From Roseimaritima multifibrata (lineage in GTDB: Bacteria > Planctomycetota > Planctomycetia > Pirellulales > Pirellulaceae), in assembly GCF_007741495.1 (NCBI RefSeq), contig NZ_CP036262.1, forward strand, positions 5,828,001 through 5,892,000: DNA of 64,000 nt. Reading direction: 5' to 3'. The first letter of the stretch is position 1. Each line of letters opens with the position of its first letter. The notes beneath the pieces are model-generated. The model was not told the DNA's origin and searched no databases. It saw only the letters and a list, made by a program, of their open reading frames with translations. This document shows, piece after piece, positions 23,593 to 32,569 of this stretch. Both the position numbers and the translations under genes were made by a program.

Positions 23593-24057
23593 GGAGCTAT
23601 TTCCCATGTTCCCTAGGAGGGACGTTGCCGTCAAGAGTGCTTGGCGGGGGGGAATTTGAAGGACTCCCCGCGATGCCTCCTCTGGAACCTGAGCCAAGAT
23701 TCTGGTCAGTTCCGGATCCTGATTCAAGGCCTCCGGCAAATTTTCTAGGGATTCCGTCTCATTTACCTCGGGCGAGGTACTCTGAACGCTTGTAATTTGC
23801 CCTTCGGAGAAGCTTAGCTGCAGCCCCGAATTCATCGAAATCCCACGTTCTGACAGCCATTCCTGGACTCGAGAAATTGCCTGATCGAGTATTTTTTTTT
23901 CGGAATCGGCCGCCGATATGGCTTCCGTACCCTCGGTCGATTGACCAATCCCCGCTAGCTGCTGGGCAAACCCCTCGACGCCCTCGCTGGCCATTTGCAT
24001 CGCAGCTCGCCCCGAGCGGAGGGCTGTCGATAAAACCAATGAGCTAGCAATGTCCAT
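23572..24057 (-). CDS. Unknown small protein; stop codon lies inside tRNA-Ser
   Basis: The 161-residue product has a hydrophobic/helical N-terminus (MDIASSLVLSTALRSG), a long helical middle with heptad-like spacing (about 50-70, KKILDQAISRVQEWLS), an acidic stretch rich in Ser/Glu (about 90-120), and a Pro/Gly end (GGYPNW). I do not recognise it. The first residues resemble small motility-associated proteins such as YjfB, but that is too short a match to use. The last six codons and the TGA overlap the 5' end of tRNA-Ser on the same strand. RNase P cleavage at the tRNA 5' end would remove the stop codon from the message. The reading frame looks protein-like, but an earlier effective end cannot be ruled out. 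Confidence 0.55.
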   Translation of the reverse strand: MDIASSLVLSTALRSGRAAMQMASEGVEGFAQQLAGIGQSTEGTEAISAADSEKKILDQAISRVQEWLSERGISMNSGLQLSFSEGQITSVQSTSPEVNETESLENLPEALNQDPELTRILAQVPEEASRGVLQIPPRQALLTATSLLGNMGNSSGGYPNW

Positions 24058-24248
24058 TTAAGGCCAATCGTCGAAGTCGGGAAGATCTCCGGCCCCATTT
24101 CGCCAATTTTTCGATGGAACCAAGGCACGCAAGTAAGGTATCGGTCACGGGGAGTCTAACGATTAGTCAAACTAGCCCCCGTTTCAAATCGTCGCGATTT
24201 ATAGCCGCAGGGCAAGCATTCCTTGCGGCAGGGGGCGAGCCCAATGCG

Positions 24249-24560
24249 ATCTACTTTCGTAGCGGAACGACGCGATCCGTCCGGCAGCGGCGCCCAGGAT
24301 TGGCCGGAGGGCTCGCGTCTGACACCATCTACCTTCTTAGCGGAACGGCGCGAGCCGTCCGGCAGCGGCGCCCAGGATTGGCCGGAGGGCTTGCGTCTGA
24401 CACCATCTACCTTCTTAGCGGAACGGCGCGAGCCGTCCGGCAGCGGCGCCCAAGATTGGCCGGAGGGCTCGCGTCTGACACCATCTACCTTCTTAGCGGA
24501 ACGGCGCGAGCCGTCCGGCAGCGGCGCCCAGGATTGGCCAGAGGGCTCGCGCCCTGCCGC
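24249..24560. repeat. Four tandem 78-bp repeats with internal hairpins
   Basis: Units start at 24249, 24327, 24405 and 24483, an exact 78-bp period; the first unit differs slightly and the last diverges near its end. Within the array, ttagcggaacggcgcgagcc and ccggagggctcgcg/ccctgccgctaa form imperfect inverted arms, so each junction can fold. As 78 is a multiple of three, long ORFs run through it on the plus strand (24114-24563, 24223-24786) with the repeated strings AERREPSGSGAQDWPEG; these are almost certainly artefacts. The array lies between the small CDS and moxR. Confidence 0.85.
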
Positions 24561-24635
24561 TAATAAAGGATGGCTGAGTCCGGTGGCCGGTCGGCTTGCT
24601 CGCTGCCGCTATGCGATTGAAACTTGCTTGTTCGT

Positions 24636-25646
24636 CTACTCGGCCTTTTCTGGAACCTTTTCTAGGATCTCCAGCAACACTTGGTCGGCGTCGATCCCTT
24701 CTGCCTGCGCTTCGAAGTTCAATAAGACTCGGTGCCTCATCGCCGGCAGGAAGACTCGGCGGACATCTTCGAAACTGACGTTGTAACGACCTTCCAACAG
24801 CGCCCGCACCTTGGACGCGAGGGCCATCGTCTGAGCACCGCGGGGACTGCTACCCCAGCGAACGTACTGATTGGTTGCCGGGGCGGCATAAGGGCCGTCC
24901 GGATGAGTCGCCAACGTCAGCCGCACCAAATAATCCTGAACGTGAGGCGCTAAGATCACCTCGCGAACCAGTTTCTGCCAATTCAAGATTTCCGAACCGT
25001 CCATCACCTTTTCCAGTTCGATCTTCTCGCCACGTGTGGTCCGGTCGACAATGACGGCCAAATCTTCGCGGCTGCTATAACCGACCACTAGCTTAAAGAG
25101 AAAGCGATCCAACTGAGCTTCAGGCAGAGGATACGTCCCCTCTTGTTCGATCGGATTTTGTGTCGCGAGAACGAAAAACGGTTGGTCCAAAACATATCGT
25201 TTACCGGCAGCGGTCACCGTCCCCTCCTGCATCGTTTCCAACATTGCCGATTGAGTTTTCGGCGTTGCTCGGTTGATTTCGTCCGCCAGTAGAATCTGAG
25301 TGAAGACAGGGCCCCGCTGGAATTCAAAGCGACGCCGACCATTGTCATCTTCGACGATCATGTTGGTGCCCAGGATATCCGCGGGCATCAAGTCTGGAGT
25401 GAACTGCACGCGACTGAACTGCAGATCAAGCACCTCCGACAATGTTCGCACCAGCATCGTCTTGCCAAGACCAGGAACCCCTTCCAACAAACAGTGTCCG
25501 CCGCACAGCATCGCGGTCAGGACTCCATGCACAATATCATCATGCCCCACAATCACTTTGCCGATCGCCTCGCGAACGGCAGCGTAACGATTTCGGAATT
25601 CCTCAGCACGTTCCTGCATGGATTCAGCGACGTTCGACATGGGCAT
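24636..25646 (-). CDS. MoxR-family AAA+ ATPase
   Basis: The 336-residue protein has a Walker A at 56-63 (GVPGLGKT), Walker B with D122-E123 (ILLADEINRATPKTQ), a sensor 1 stretch (FVLATQNPIEQEGTYPLPEAQLDRF, split here for length) and an arginine-finger context. The C-terminal lid follows (SSPRGAQTMALASKVRAL). MoxR ATPases act as chaperones, usually with VWA-domain proteins. The large VWA membrane protein upstream (25927-28989, same strand, 280-base gap) is the likely partner. The C-terminal coding end lies just beyond the 78-bp repeat array. The start ATG at 25646 precedes NVAESMQERAEEF, a normal helical N-terminus. Confidence 0.93.
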   Translation of the reverse strand: MPMSNVAESMQERAEEFRNRYAAVREAIGKVIVGHDDIVHGVLTAMLCGGHCLLEGVPGLGKTMLVRTLSEVLDLQFSRVQFTPDLMPADILGTNMIVEDDNGRRRFEFQRGPVFTQILLADEINRATPKTQSAMLETMQEGTVTAAGKRYVLDQPFFVLATQNPIEQEGTYPLPEAQLDRFLFKLVVGYSSREDLAVIVDRTTRGEKIELEKVMDGSEILNWQKLVREVILAPHVQDYLVRLTLATHPDGPYAAPATNQYVRWGSSPRGAQTMALASKVRALLEGRYNVSFEDVRRVFLPAMRHRVLLNFEAQAEGIDADQVLLEILEKVPEKAE

Positions 25647-25926
25647 AGATCAGAGCGAGTAGAAGATGAAGGGTAGGGCAGAGGAGTTTAACACGTTGGA
25701 CACGTTGCGGCGACGCGAAGAGATCTTCGCTGACCTACAATCGGTGCAGGTTCATTCTGTCAGACACTGGGACATTGTAAGGTTCGATTGTAACGGAGCC
25801 GATAAAACCGATCGGTCCCTCCGCACCGGAGTGCCCACGCTGCATTTCCGAGGGCAATGGGAACTCCAAACACGGTTTGGAAAGACAAAGCCGTCGCTGG
25901 AATCGCGTTTCGCTTGATTCGACATG

Positions 25927-28900
25927 CTATTCCTCTTTGTCTTTGCGGGCTCTTCGCTTGGCTTCGAGCAAACGTTCGGTATAGGTTTTGGCATCTGGCT
26001 GGGGCGTCAACGAAGCGGGCGCATCGGAGGGTCGAGTTTTGGGAAGATCGCTGCGATCCTTCCGGTCTTTGGCTGCCGACGCTTTCCCTTGGATCGAGCT
26101 GGCATCCGCTTCGGGTTCCGGTTCAAATCGAACGGCGGCACGACGACGATCAATCGATTCGCCTAACGCCTGCTTCCGTTCCTGCAGGGCCTTCAACCGC
26201 GAGGGGGCCTCTTGCGATTCGTTCCCTGGCGTGGCAAACAAGCGGCCGACCCAATCGAATGAAATGGCGACGCGGCGAACCATCACATCGCCCAAAAACA
26301 AACAGCATGCGACAAACACAAACCATGGCCAAGCATCCCGCATGCTCCGTGCGAGAGCCAACCCGGTGCGAAACGCATCGTGACCGACGACGTCATCCAT
26401 CGATTCCGCTGCCAACGGCTCGGTAACTTGGCCTTCCGATCCGCCACTTGGCTTCGATTTGGCAAGGGCGTCCAACAGAGCCTGATTGGTGTCACGTACG
26501 CGAAATTCTTCCGAATAGGGGACGGTCACTCCCGTGGTCAGCGGAGCCGAACCGGCCTGCGGAGAAATATTGACGAAATAGCTTCCCGCTTGATCGGCGG
26601 GAAATGAACCAACGTAACGTCCCGGAGCGGTCTGCTGCATTTGCAGAGGGATGTCTTGCATTTCGGGGCCGACCGCAGACGCGTTCATATCAAGAAAATT
26701 GAGGAACGCATCCTCTTTATCAAGTGCAGAGACCACAACCTGCACTTGGCCATCACGAACCTGGGTCGCCAAATCGAACTTGCCCGTGTCACCTGTCGGA
26801 CGCATTAACCAGCGAACCGTTTGACTGAAGAATTTATCGTAGTCCCCCCAATCATTCCAAGATTGAGCCCAGCGTCCGCCACTATCGGTGGTAAGGACAG
26901 CGGTTCGCCCCAATCCATAATTCCAAACCGCAAGGATCGTCGAATTTTCTTCTTCAACGGGCAGCGGCGAGCGAATCAGAACCTGTGCCAGAGGACTATT
27001 TTTGGTTTGAGTCAGAACAAACCCGGTGATCGGCGGCAGCAGCGTATCGATCCCCTCCAAGGCTGGATGCGGATAAACGATTTCAGGAGCCACCCCACTG
27101 GCATTTTCGTAGACCAACGGTCGTGCGACGCGGCGGGCTTCGCGTTGGAAGATCCTTGGCAGCGCCTTAGCATTCCGCACTTCGTAATACTTCCCACCGG
27201 TCTGCGTTGCGATATCCCGCAGGCGATTACTTCCGGTTGTCCCATGACCGGCGACGGCGACCGTCGAAATCGTAATTTTGTTATCGCGAAAAGCTGCGAT
27301 CGTGCTACCGGTGGGCGGCGAAGGATCCCCGTCACTGATGATGATGCAATGTTTCATGGAGGCATTCGAACGCTTTAGGCTGGCCGCTGCCATCCGCATG
27401 GAATTATCAAACGCAGGCATATCACCGGGGGTCATCCGCCGGACCGCCGCCAGCATCGCAGGTTTGTTGGGACCGACGGGCAACAACCCATTACTGCCTC
27501 CCCAAAGCCAACTATCACCCGCCATATTCCAGTGCAGGACTCCCGCTTCATCGACCGGACCTAATTGTTCCAAAGCCGAATTGGCAATCACCTTTTGCCA
27601 ATAGTTACCTTGTGCCATTTCGCAGGCGTGCATGATCATCGCCAAGGCCCCAACCGCTTCGACCTTCTTGTTCTTTACCTGAAAGTCGACCGGCATCGCT
27701 TCTTCCAGTTTGGTCCCGGTCCATCCACCGGCTCCGAAAGCTTCAGGGCCTCCAATCATCAGCAGCCCCGCCCCCAGTCGCTGTGTATTGCGAACCAGCA
27801 TGTCGACTTTATCATCATCAAAGGTGACGATCGTATCGCCGGCGTCTCCGCTTACGCGAGGAACGCCGGCAAGGATCACCGCATCGTAGGCTTGCAATTC
27901 GGCCAGCGATCCAAACAGTTGATCGCTGGGGCGGATCACGACTTCAATATTGGCCGTTCGCAACCGCTGGGCCATCAAATCGTATTGACCTCGATTGCTA
28001 AAGTCCTCAATCAACAGCACCCGACCTTGTCCACGGATATAGGTATAGGCGGAGGCTTCGTTGTTCTCTTTGATTCCATCATCGAAACTTTCGTCCGGTA
28101 CAAATCGAGCCTTGTAGGTGTAGGGAGCAGGTTGGTCGATTTGATCCTGAAGGGAAAAAACGTTTTTCCCTGACTTAAGCGTCGTGGGCTGGTCCAACAG
28201 CAGTTCTTCACGTCCGCTTGATTCACTTGCTTCGCTGTTAAGCCGCGTGACCTGCAAACGTCCCTGCACCGGAGGCGCGTCTTCCCCATCGGTATAGGCA
28301 TTCACGACCACGCGAGCTTCAAAGGGCTGTCCTTTGCGAATGTCGCTTGGCAGATCGACTTTTTCGACCAGGACTTCCGCCTTGGATTCCAGCACAATCG
28401 GGACGACATCGATCCCAATTCCGGATTCGGCTAAACGAGCCGCAAGCTTTTGGCCATCACCAAGATTCTCATTCCCGTCGGTGACGATCACCAACCGGCG
28501 TGAGGTATCGGCGGGCATCGCCGCCTGAGCCAGGACCAAAGCCGATTCCAAACTGGTGGCGTCTCGGCGGCCGATATAACTTTCCAGCCGCCGGATCTTG
28601 GGAATATTGTCGTCAAACGGCGGAATTTCAATCGTCGCTTCGCGGCCGAAAACAATGATCCCGGCTCGATCCTCTCGAGCCACATCGCGGTGACGGCTGA
28701 CATTGCGGATCACATAGTCAAGCATCAACTGGCGTTTCGCTTCGGGGATGCTCTCACTTTGATCAAGCAGGTACATCACCGTCACTCGATCACTGGTCCA
28801 AACCAACTGCACGCCCGCCAAAGCGAGAACCAATCCCGTTAAGACCAACGTCCGAAAGAAAAGGGCAAGCCAGCGGCGAAAGAAACCGAGTGGCGCTAAC

Positions 28901-28989
28901 GCACGAAAGCTGCCCCACCACAGAAAGGGAATTCCAATCAGCAACCAGAGGTAACCGGGAAATTCGAAAGCGAGCCGAAAACCAAACAT
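25927..28989 (-). CDS. Large membrane VWA-domain protein with glutamine amidotransferase-like insert
   Basis: The 1020-residue product begins with two membrane helices (about 10-30 and 38-62), then a VWA domain (about 70-210) with a MIDAS D-x-S-x-S in LLDQSESIP and VTDGNENLGDG. A class I glutamine amidotransferase-like fold follows (about 320-440, AYDAVILAGVP and LLMIGGPEAFGAGGW). A second VWA-like segment (about 545-625) has CIIISDGDPSPPTG. A beta-rich portion and a membrane helix near 870-890 (WPWFVFVACCLFLG) lead to a charged cytoplasmic tail. It belongs to the Bat-like/VWA-membrane proteins that work with MoxR ATPases. Metal-binding adhesion or complex assembly is inferred from the family. 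Confidence 0.85.
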   Translation of the reverse strand: MFGFRLAFEFPGYLWLLIGIPFLWWGSFRALAPLGFFRRWLALFFRTLVLTGLVLALAGVQLVWTSDRVTVMYLLDQSESIPEAKRQLMLDYVIRNVSRHRDVAREDRAGIIVFGREATIEIPPFDDNIPKIRRLESYIGRRDATSLESALVLAQAAMPADTSRRLVIVTDGNENLGDGQKLAARLAESGIGIDVVPIVLESKAEVLVEKVDLPSDIRKGQPFEARVVVNAYTDGEDAPPVQGRLQVTRLNSEASESSGREELLLDQPTTLKSGKNVFSLQDQIDQPAPYTYKARFVPDESFDDGIKENNEASAYTYIRGQGRVLLIEDFSNRGQYDLMAQRLRTANIEVVIRPSDQLFGSLAELQAYDAVILAGVPRVSGDAGDTIVTFDDDKVDMLVRNTQRLGAGLLMIGGPEAFGAGGWTGTKLEEAMPVDFQVKNKKVEAVGALAMIMHACEMAQGNYWQKVIANSALEQLGPVDEAGVLHWNMAGDSWLWGGSNGLLPVGPNKPAMLAAVRRMTPGDMPAFDNSMRMAAASLKRSNASMKHCIIISDGDPSPPTGSTIAAFRDNKITISTVAVAGHGTTGSNRLRDIATQTGGKYYEVRNAKALPRIFQREARRVARPLVYENASGVAPEIVYPHPALEGIDTLLPPITGFVLTQTKNSPLAQVLIRSPLPVEEENSTILAVWNYGLGRTAVLTTDSGGRWAQSWNDWGDYDKFFSQTVRWLMRPTGDTGKFDLATQVRDGQVQVVVSALDKEDAFLNFLDMNASAVGPEMQDIPLQMQQTAPGRYVGSFPADQAGSYFVNISPQAGSAPLTTGVTVPYSEEFRVRDTNQALLDALAKSKPSGGSEGQVTEPLAAESMDDVVGHDAFRTGLALARSMRDAWPWFVFVACCLFLGDVMVRRVAISFDWVGRLFATPGNESQEAPSRLKALQERKQALGESIDRRRAAVRFEPEPEADASSIQGKASAAKDRKDRSDLPKTRPSDAPASLTPQPDAKTYTERLLEAKRRARKDKEE

Positions 28990-29118
28990 GGGGTTCCTGG
29001 AAACAGGATTGCGACGTGTGCCAGAGCGACGCCATTGTACCGTCCAGACGGGGGTGATGGCGAGCGGAATTAGCGGAGTTCAACAGGCGGGCAGACGATT
29101 CATCAAAAAGCCTCTAAG

Positions 29119-30318
29119 ATGTCGCTTCCTCACTTCCTACCTTGCCGCTTTAGTATCAGATTCGGAATGCCCAGCGATTTCTCGTCAATCGATATTTCCT
29201 TTGCTATTCCGCAAGTCCATCGATTTCGGATGACGGACGACGTATTTGGTAGCGATGCAAAGGTTTTGCTTGATTTATTGCAACCTTCGGGGACCGAACC
29301 GGCCAAAGTTCAGGTTTGGATCGACAGCCACCTAGTCCAAGCGGCTACAGGACTTTGCGAACGAATCGATGAAGTCCTCAACAGCCGGCCAGACAGCATT
29401 CAGCTAACCAGCCCGATCGAAACCATCGTGGGGGGTGAGAGCTGTAAAAATGATCCGAAATTGATCGACCATCTGCTCAGCCGCTTCAATGAAGACGATC
29501 TTGACCGCCGCAGCTACGTGATCGTGATCGGCGGCGGAGCGGTCCTGGATGCCGTCGGATTCGCCGCTTCGATTGCACACCGTGGGATTCGCTTGGTTCG
29601 CCTTCCCACCACCACGCTTGCCCAAGCCGATTCAGGAGTGGGCGTAAAAACAGCCGTCAACTGGTTCCATAAAAAGAACTGGAAGGGAACGTTCGCGGTC
29701 CCTTGGGGAGTCATCAATGACCGCCAACTGCTGAATCATCTGCCCGACGCTGCCTTCCGCTGCGGTTTTAGTGAAGCGGTCAAAGTGGCCCTGCTAAAAA
29801 GCCCTACCGGATTTCAGAACCTATGCAATAACGCTTCTAAAATTGCCGCGAGGGAACCGCAGGCGGTGACATCGGCAATCGCCGCTTCGGTGCAAATGCA
29901 TCTGGAGCATATCACCCGCGGTGGAGATCCTTTCGAAATGCTGGAGGCACGCCCTCTCGATTTTGGACATTGGTCGGCTCATCGTATGGAACCGCTGTCG
30001 GATTACGACATTGCCCACGGGGATGCGGTCGCCATTGGCGTCGCAATCGATACCGTCTACAGCTCGTTGGTCCACGGCTTTCCCGAGGCCGCGGCCAAAC
30101 AGGTTCTCGATTGCCTGCTAAACCTAAAACTACCGATTACCGATCCGATTTTGGCTGACCCTGAAAACCTCCGTATCGGACTGGAAGAATTCCGCCAGCA
30201 CCTGGGTGGTCGTCTGACGGTCACCATGCTGGAAGGGATCGGGCAACCAATCGATGTGCATGACATCCTATGGCCTGAAATGCTGAAGGCGATCGAAACG
30301 GTTCGCGATTACCAGTAG
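29119..30318 (+). CDS. 3-dehydroquinate synthase-family enzyme (EboD-like)
   Basis: The 399-residue product has the sugar-phosphate cyclase fold: an NAD-binding GGGAVLDAVGFAAS, then LVRLPTTTLAQADSGVGVK, and the three metal ligands in context: Glu in CGFSEAVKVALL, His in DFGHWSAHRME and His in DIAHGDAVAIG. It therefore looks catalytically competent. The N-terminal part (ISFAIPQVHRFRMTDDVF) is more like EboD than housekeeping AroB, which converts DAHP to dehydroquinate. EboD members sit in eboABCDEF clusters of unknown product, but here the gene is alone and convergent with a sulfatase. The start could be ATG 29167 instead of 29119; neither has a good Shine-Dalgarno. Confidence 0.82.
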   Translation: MSLPHFLPCRFSIRFGMPSDFSSIDISFAIPQVHRFRMTDDVFGSDAKVLLDLLQPSGTEPAKVQVWIDSHLVQAATGLCERIDEVLNSRPDSIQLTSPIETIVGGESCKNDPKLIDHLLSRFNEDDLDRRSYVIVIGGGAVLDAVGFAASIAHRGIRLVRLPTTTLAQADSGVGVKTAVNWFHKKNWKGTFAVPWGVINDRQLLNHLPDAAFRCGFSEAVKVALLKSPTGFQNLCNNASKIAAREPQAVTSAIAASVQMHLEHITRGGDPFEMLEARPLDFGHWSAHRMEPLSDYDIAHGDAVAIGVAIDTVYSSLVHGFPEAAAKQVLDCLLNLKLPITDPILADPENLRIGLEEFRQHLGGRLTVTMLEGIGQPIDVHDILWPEMLKAIETVRDYQ

Positions 30319-30351
30319 GTTCGCTATCTGCAATGAATAGGTTTTGCCAAT

Positions 30352-31959
30352 CTATTTAAGAAGCTGCGATGCGGTATCTTTGCGAAACTTAAGCGGCACG
30401 CGAGAATTCTTTACCGGCCTGAGCTGTTTGCCTTTCAAACGCTCGGTTTTTTTTGCGATTCGAAACCACTCGGCGGCCATTTCCTCAACGCGTTGAGGAT
30501 GCTGGTCAGCCAAATCATTGGTTTCCGTCCGATCGTCTTGCAAGTTGTACAGCTCCCACTTTCCAAGTTTGGCAGAAACCAATTTCCAGTCCCCCTGGCG
30601 GAGTGCTCGATCGGTGCCGAAATGAAAGTACAACGATTCGTGAGGCTGGCGGTTCTGTCCTGCGAAAATGGGGAGCAGTGTCTTACCTTGAAGCGGATCG
30701 ATCTTCCGCTCAGCGATTTTCTGCGGATACGACGCGTCGGCTAGATCAAGACAGGTCGCCATAAAATCAACCAGGTGGGCCGGTTGCCGAGTGAGTGTCC
30801 CTGGAGCGGTTTTCAGCCCCGCTGGCCAATGGACGATCAGCGGACTGGAAATACCTCCCTCGTGCTGATTCTGCTTGTACAACCGAAACGGCGTGTTCCC
30901 CAAGTGGGCCCACGCGGCGTCATAGGTCCAGTATGAATCGGGATCCCAAGGCCGTAGATCCCGCCGTTTGGTTCGCTCGAACGGGCAAGCTCCATTATCG
31001 CTGCAAAACAGGACGATCGTGTTATCTAACGCATTCTGCTGACGCAGACGATCCACAATCCGGCCGACGTTCTGGTCAAGCAGGTCGACCATCGCTGCGT
31101 AGACTTCCATTCGTTCCGCTTCCCAGGCCTGTTCCTTTTTCGACAAACGGTCCCAAGCAGGGATGTGATCGGGACGCGGGCTGAGCGACCACTTTTCGGG
31201 CAGCAAACCCGAATCCAGCTGCCGACGGTGGCGGCGTTCGCGAAGCACATCCCAGCCGGCATCAAAACGTCCTTTGTATTTACGCACCGCCTCTTCGGGA
31301 GCCTGCAACGGATAGTGCGGCGCATTAAACGCGCAATAGAGAAAGAAGGGGCTTTCCTCCTGCACCATGGCGTCGATCGACTCGATTGCAAAGTCGGCGA
31401 CCGCATGGGTCGTATAGAACGGACGCCCATTCAGTTCGGCGGGCACCTGCCATGGTTCTCCGTTCTTGCGAAACGTTTGATCGCCGGTGAAGTAGTTGGT
31501 CGCTCCTGACAGATGGCCCCAGTAAGTCTGAAACCCAAAATCGGTCGGCTGCTTGGAGAGATGCCATTTACCAACCATCGCCGTCTGATAGCCGGCGGGC
31601 TGAAGCGTTTCGGCAATCGTCGCACCTCTGTTCAGGCTTTCACTTCCCGCTTGATCGCAGTACAGCCCGGTCAGCAGAGAGACGCGTGAAGAATGGCATT
31701 TTGCAGTGTTATAAAACTGCGTAAAGCGAAGCCCCGCCGATGCCAAAGCATCCAAGTTAGGTGTTTCAATCTCTCCGCCATAACAGCCCAGATCCGAAAA
31801 ACCAAGATCATCAGCCATGATCAAAACGATATTGGGGCGAGCCCCCGATTCGGCTTTGCTCGATCCGACATCGACGAACAGAGCCAAAAGAATCACCGCC
31901 GTCACCCCAACCAGAGGTCGATTCACTCGCATCGCTAAAGCTTTCAAGGGAAACATCAT
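30352..31959 (-). CDS. Secreted sulfatase (atypical CxSxR active-site motif)
   Basis: The 535-residue product starts with a signal peptide (hydrophobic core about 16-30, probable cleavage after SSKA) and the metal-binding NIVLIMADDLGFSDLGCYGG. The active-site cysteine C88 sits in AKCHSSRVSLLTG, followed by GKWHLS and FFLYCAFNAPHYPLQAPEE, and later CSDNGACP; all are sulfatase landmarks. The expected formylglycine motif is CxPxR, but here the Pro is replaced by Ser (C-H-S-S-R). By family it cleaves sulfate esters outside the cytoplasm, probably from marine polysaccharides. Whether the formylglycine-generating enzyme still recognises it is an open point. Confidence 0.92.
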   Translation of the reverse strand: MMFPLKALAMRVNRPLVGVTAVILLALFVDVGSSKAESGARPNIVLIMADDLGFSDLGCYGGEIETPNLDALASAGLRFTQFYNTAKCHSSRVSLLTGLYCDQAGSESLNRGATIAETLQPAGYQTAMVGKWHLSKQPTDFGFQTYWGHLSGATNYFTGDQTFRKNGEPWQVPAELNGRPFYTTHAVADFAIESIDAMVQEESPFFLYCAFNAPHYPLQAPEEAVRKYKGRFDAGWDVLRERRHRRQLDSGLLPEKWSLSPRPDHIPAWDRLSKKEQAWEAERMEVYAAMVDLLDQNVGRIVDRLRQQNALDNTIVLFCSDNGACPFERTKRRDLRPWDPDSYWTYDAAWAHLGNTPFRLYKQNQHEGGISSPLIVHWPAGLKTAPGTLTRQPAHLVDFMATCLDLADASYPQKIAERKIDPLQGKTLLPIFAGQNRQPHESLYFHFGTDRALRQGDWKLVSAKLGKWELYNLQDDRTETNDLADQHPQRVEEMAAEWFRIAKKTERLKGKQLRPVKNSRVPLKFRKDTASQLLK

Positions 31960-32027
31960 CAGTGCCGTGGAGAGGAGGCTGGTTCGTGGTGGTTTTGTTT
32001 AAAAGTTATTTTACACGGTTGAGGAGG

Positions 32028-32097
32028 CGGAGTTGGGAGCGGGGAGGTGGGAGTGAGGAGCGGGGAGGTGGGAGTGGGGAGTGAGGAGCGGGGAGGT
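32028..32097. repeat. G-rich degenerate heptamer-like repeats
   Basis: The plus strand reads as variations of ggagcggggaggtgggag and gtggggagtgagg, repeated about three times. The units resemble the reverse complement of the aactccc heptamers that follow at 32352. This is low-complexity intergenic DNA. Confidence 0.7.
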
Positions 32098-32190
32098 ATC
32101 TGACGCAAAGGCTTCTTCTGATCGCGTTGTGTGGTACGAGATGCTACGAACCGCGTGCGAGATTGCAAATTACAAAATGAGAATTGGAAA

Positions 32191-32435
<245 letters not shown>

Positions 32436-32557
32436 ACCGGGTGTTTTCTTTGCTAGCGTTTTGGATGAGGTTTGGGCGGGTTTGCTAAAAAGCGGCAAAA
32501 TTCCTATTTCGTCTAAAGTCGATTCTCCGTACTCTTGGACACGTGATCATTGGCACC

Positions 32558-32565
32558 AAGGAGGG
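32558..32565 (+). promoter_or_regulatory. Shine-Dalgarno deciding the fliP start
   Basis: AAGGAGGG is the strongest ribosome site in this part of the window. It lies inside the longest possible fliP frame (from GTG 32543), so it favours GTG 32570 (five bases after the AGGAGG core) or GTG 32576. Confidence 0.6.
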
Positions 32566-32569
32566 TCCT

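Noticed and set aside
24249-24560. Possible CRISPR array (regular repeats)
   Set aside because: The 78-bp units are directly joined with no unique spacers, and no cas gene is near.
24114-24786. 149- and 187-residue plus-strand ORFs over the tandem repeats
   Set aside because: They consist mainly of repeated AERREPSGSG strings created by the 78-bp period and overlap moxR antisense.
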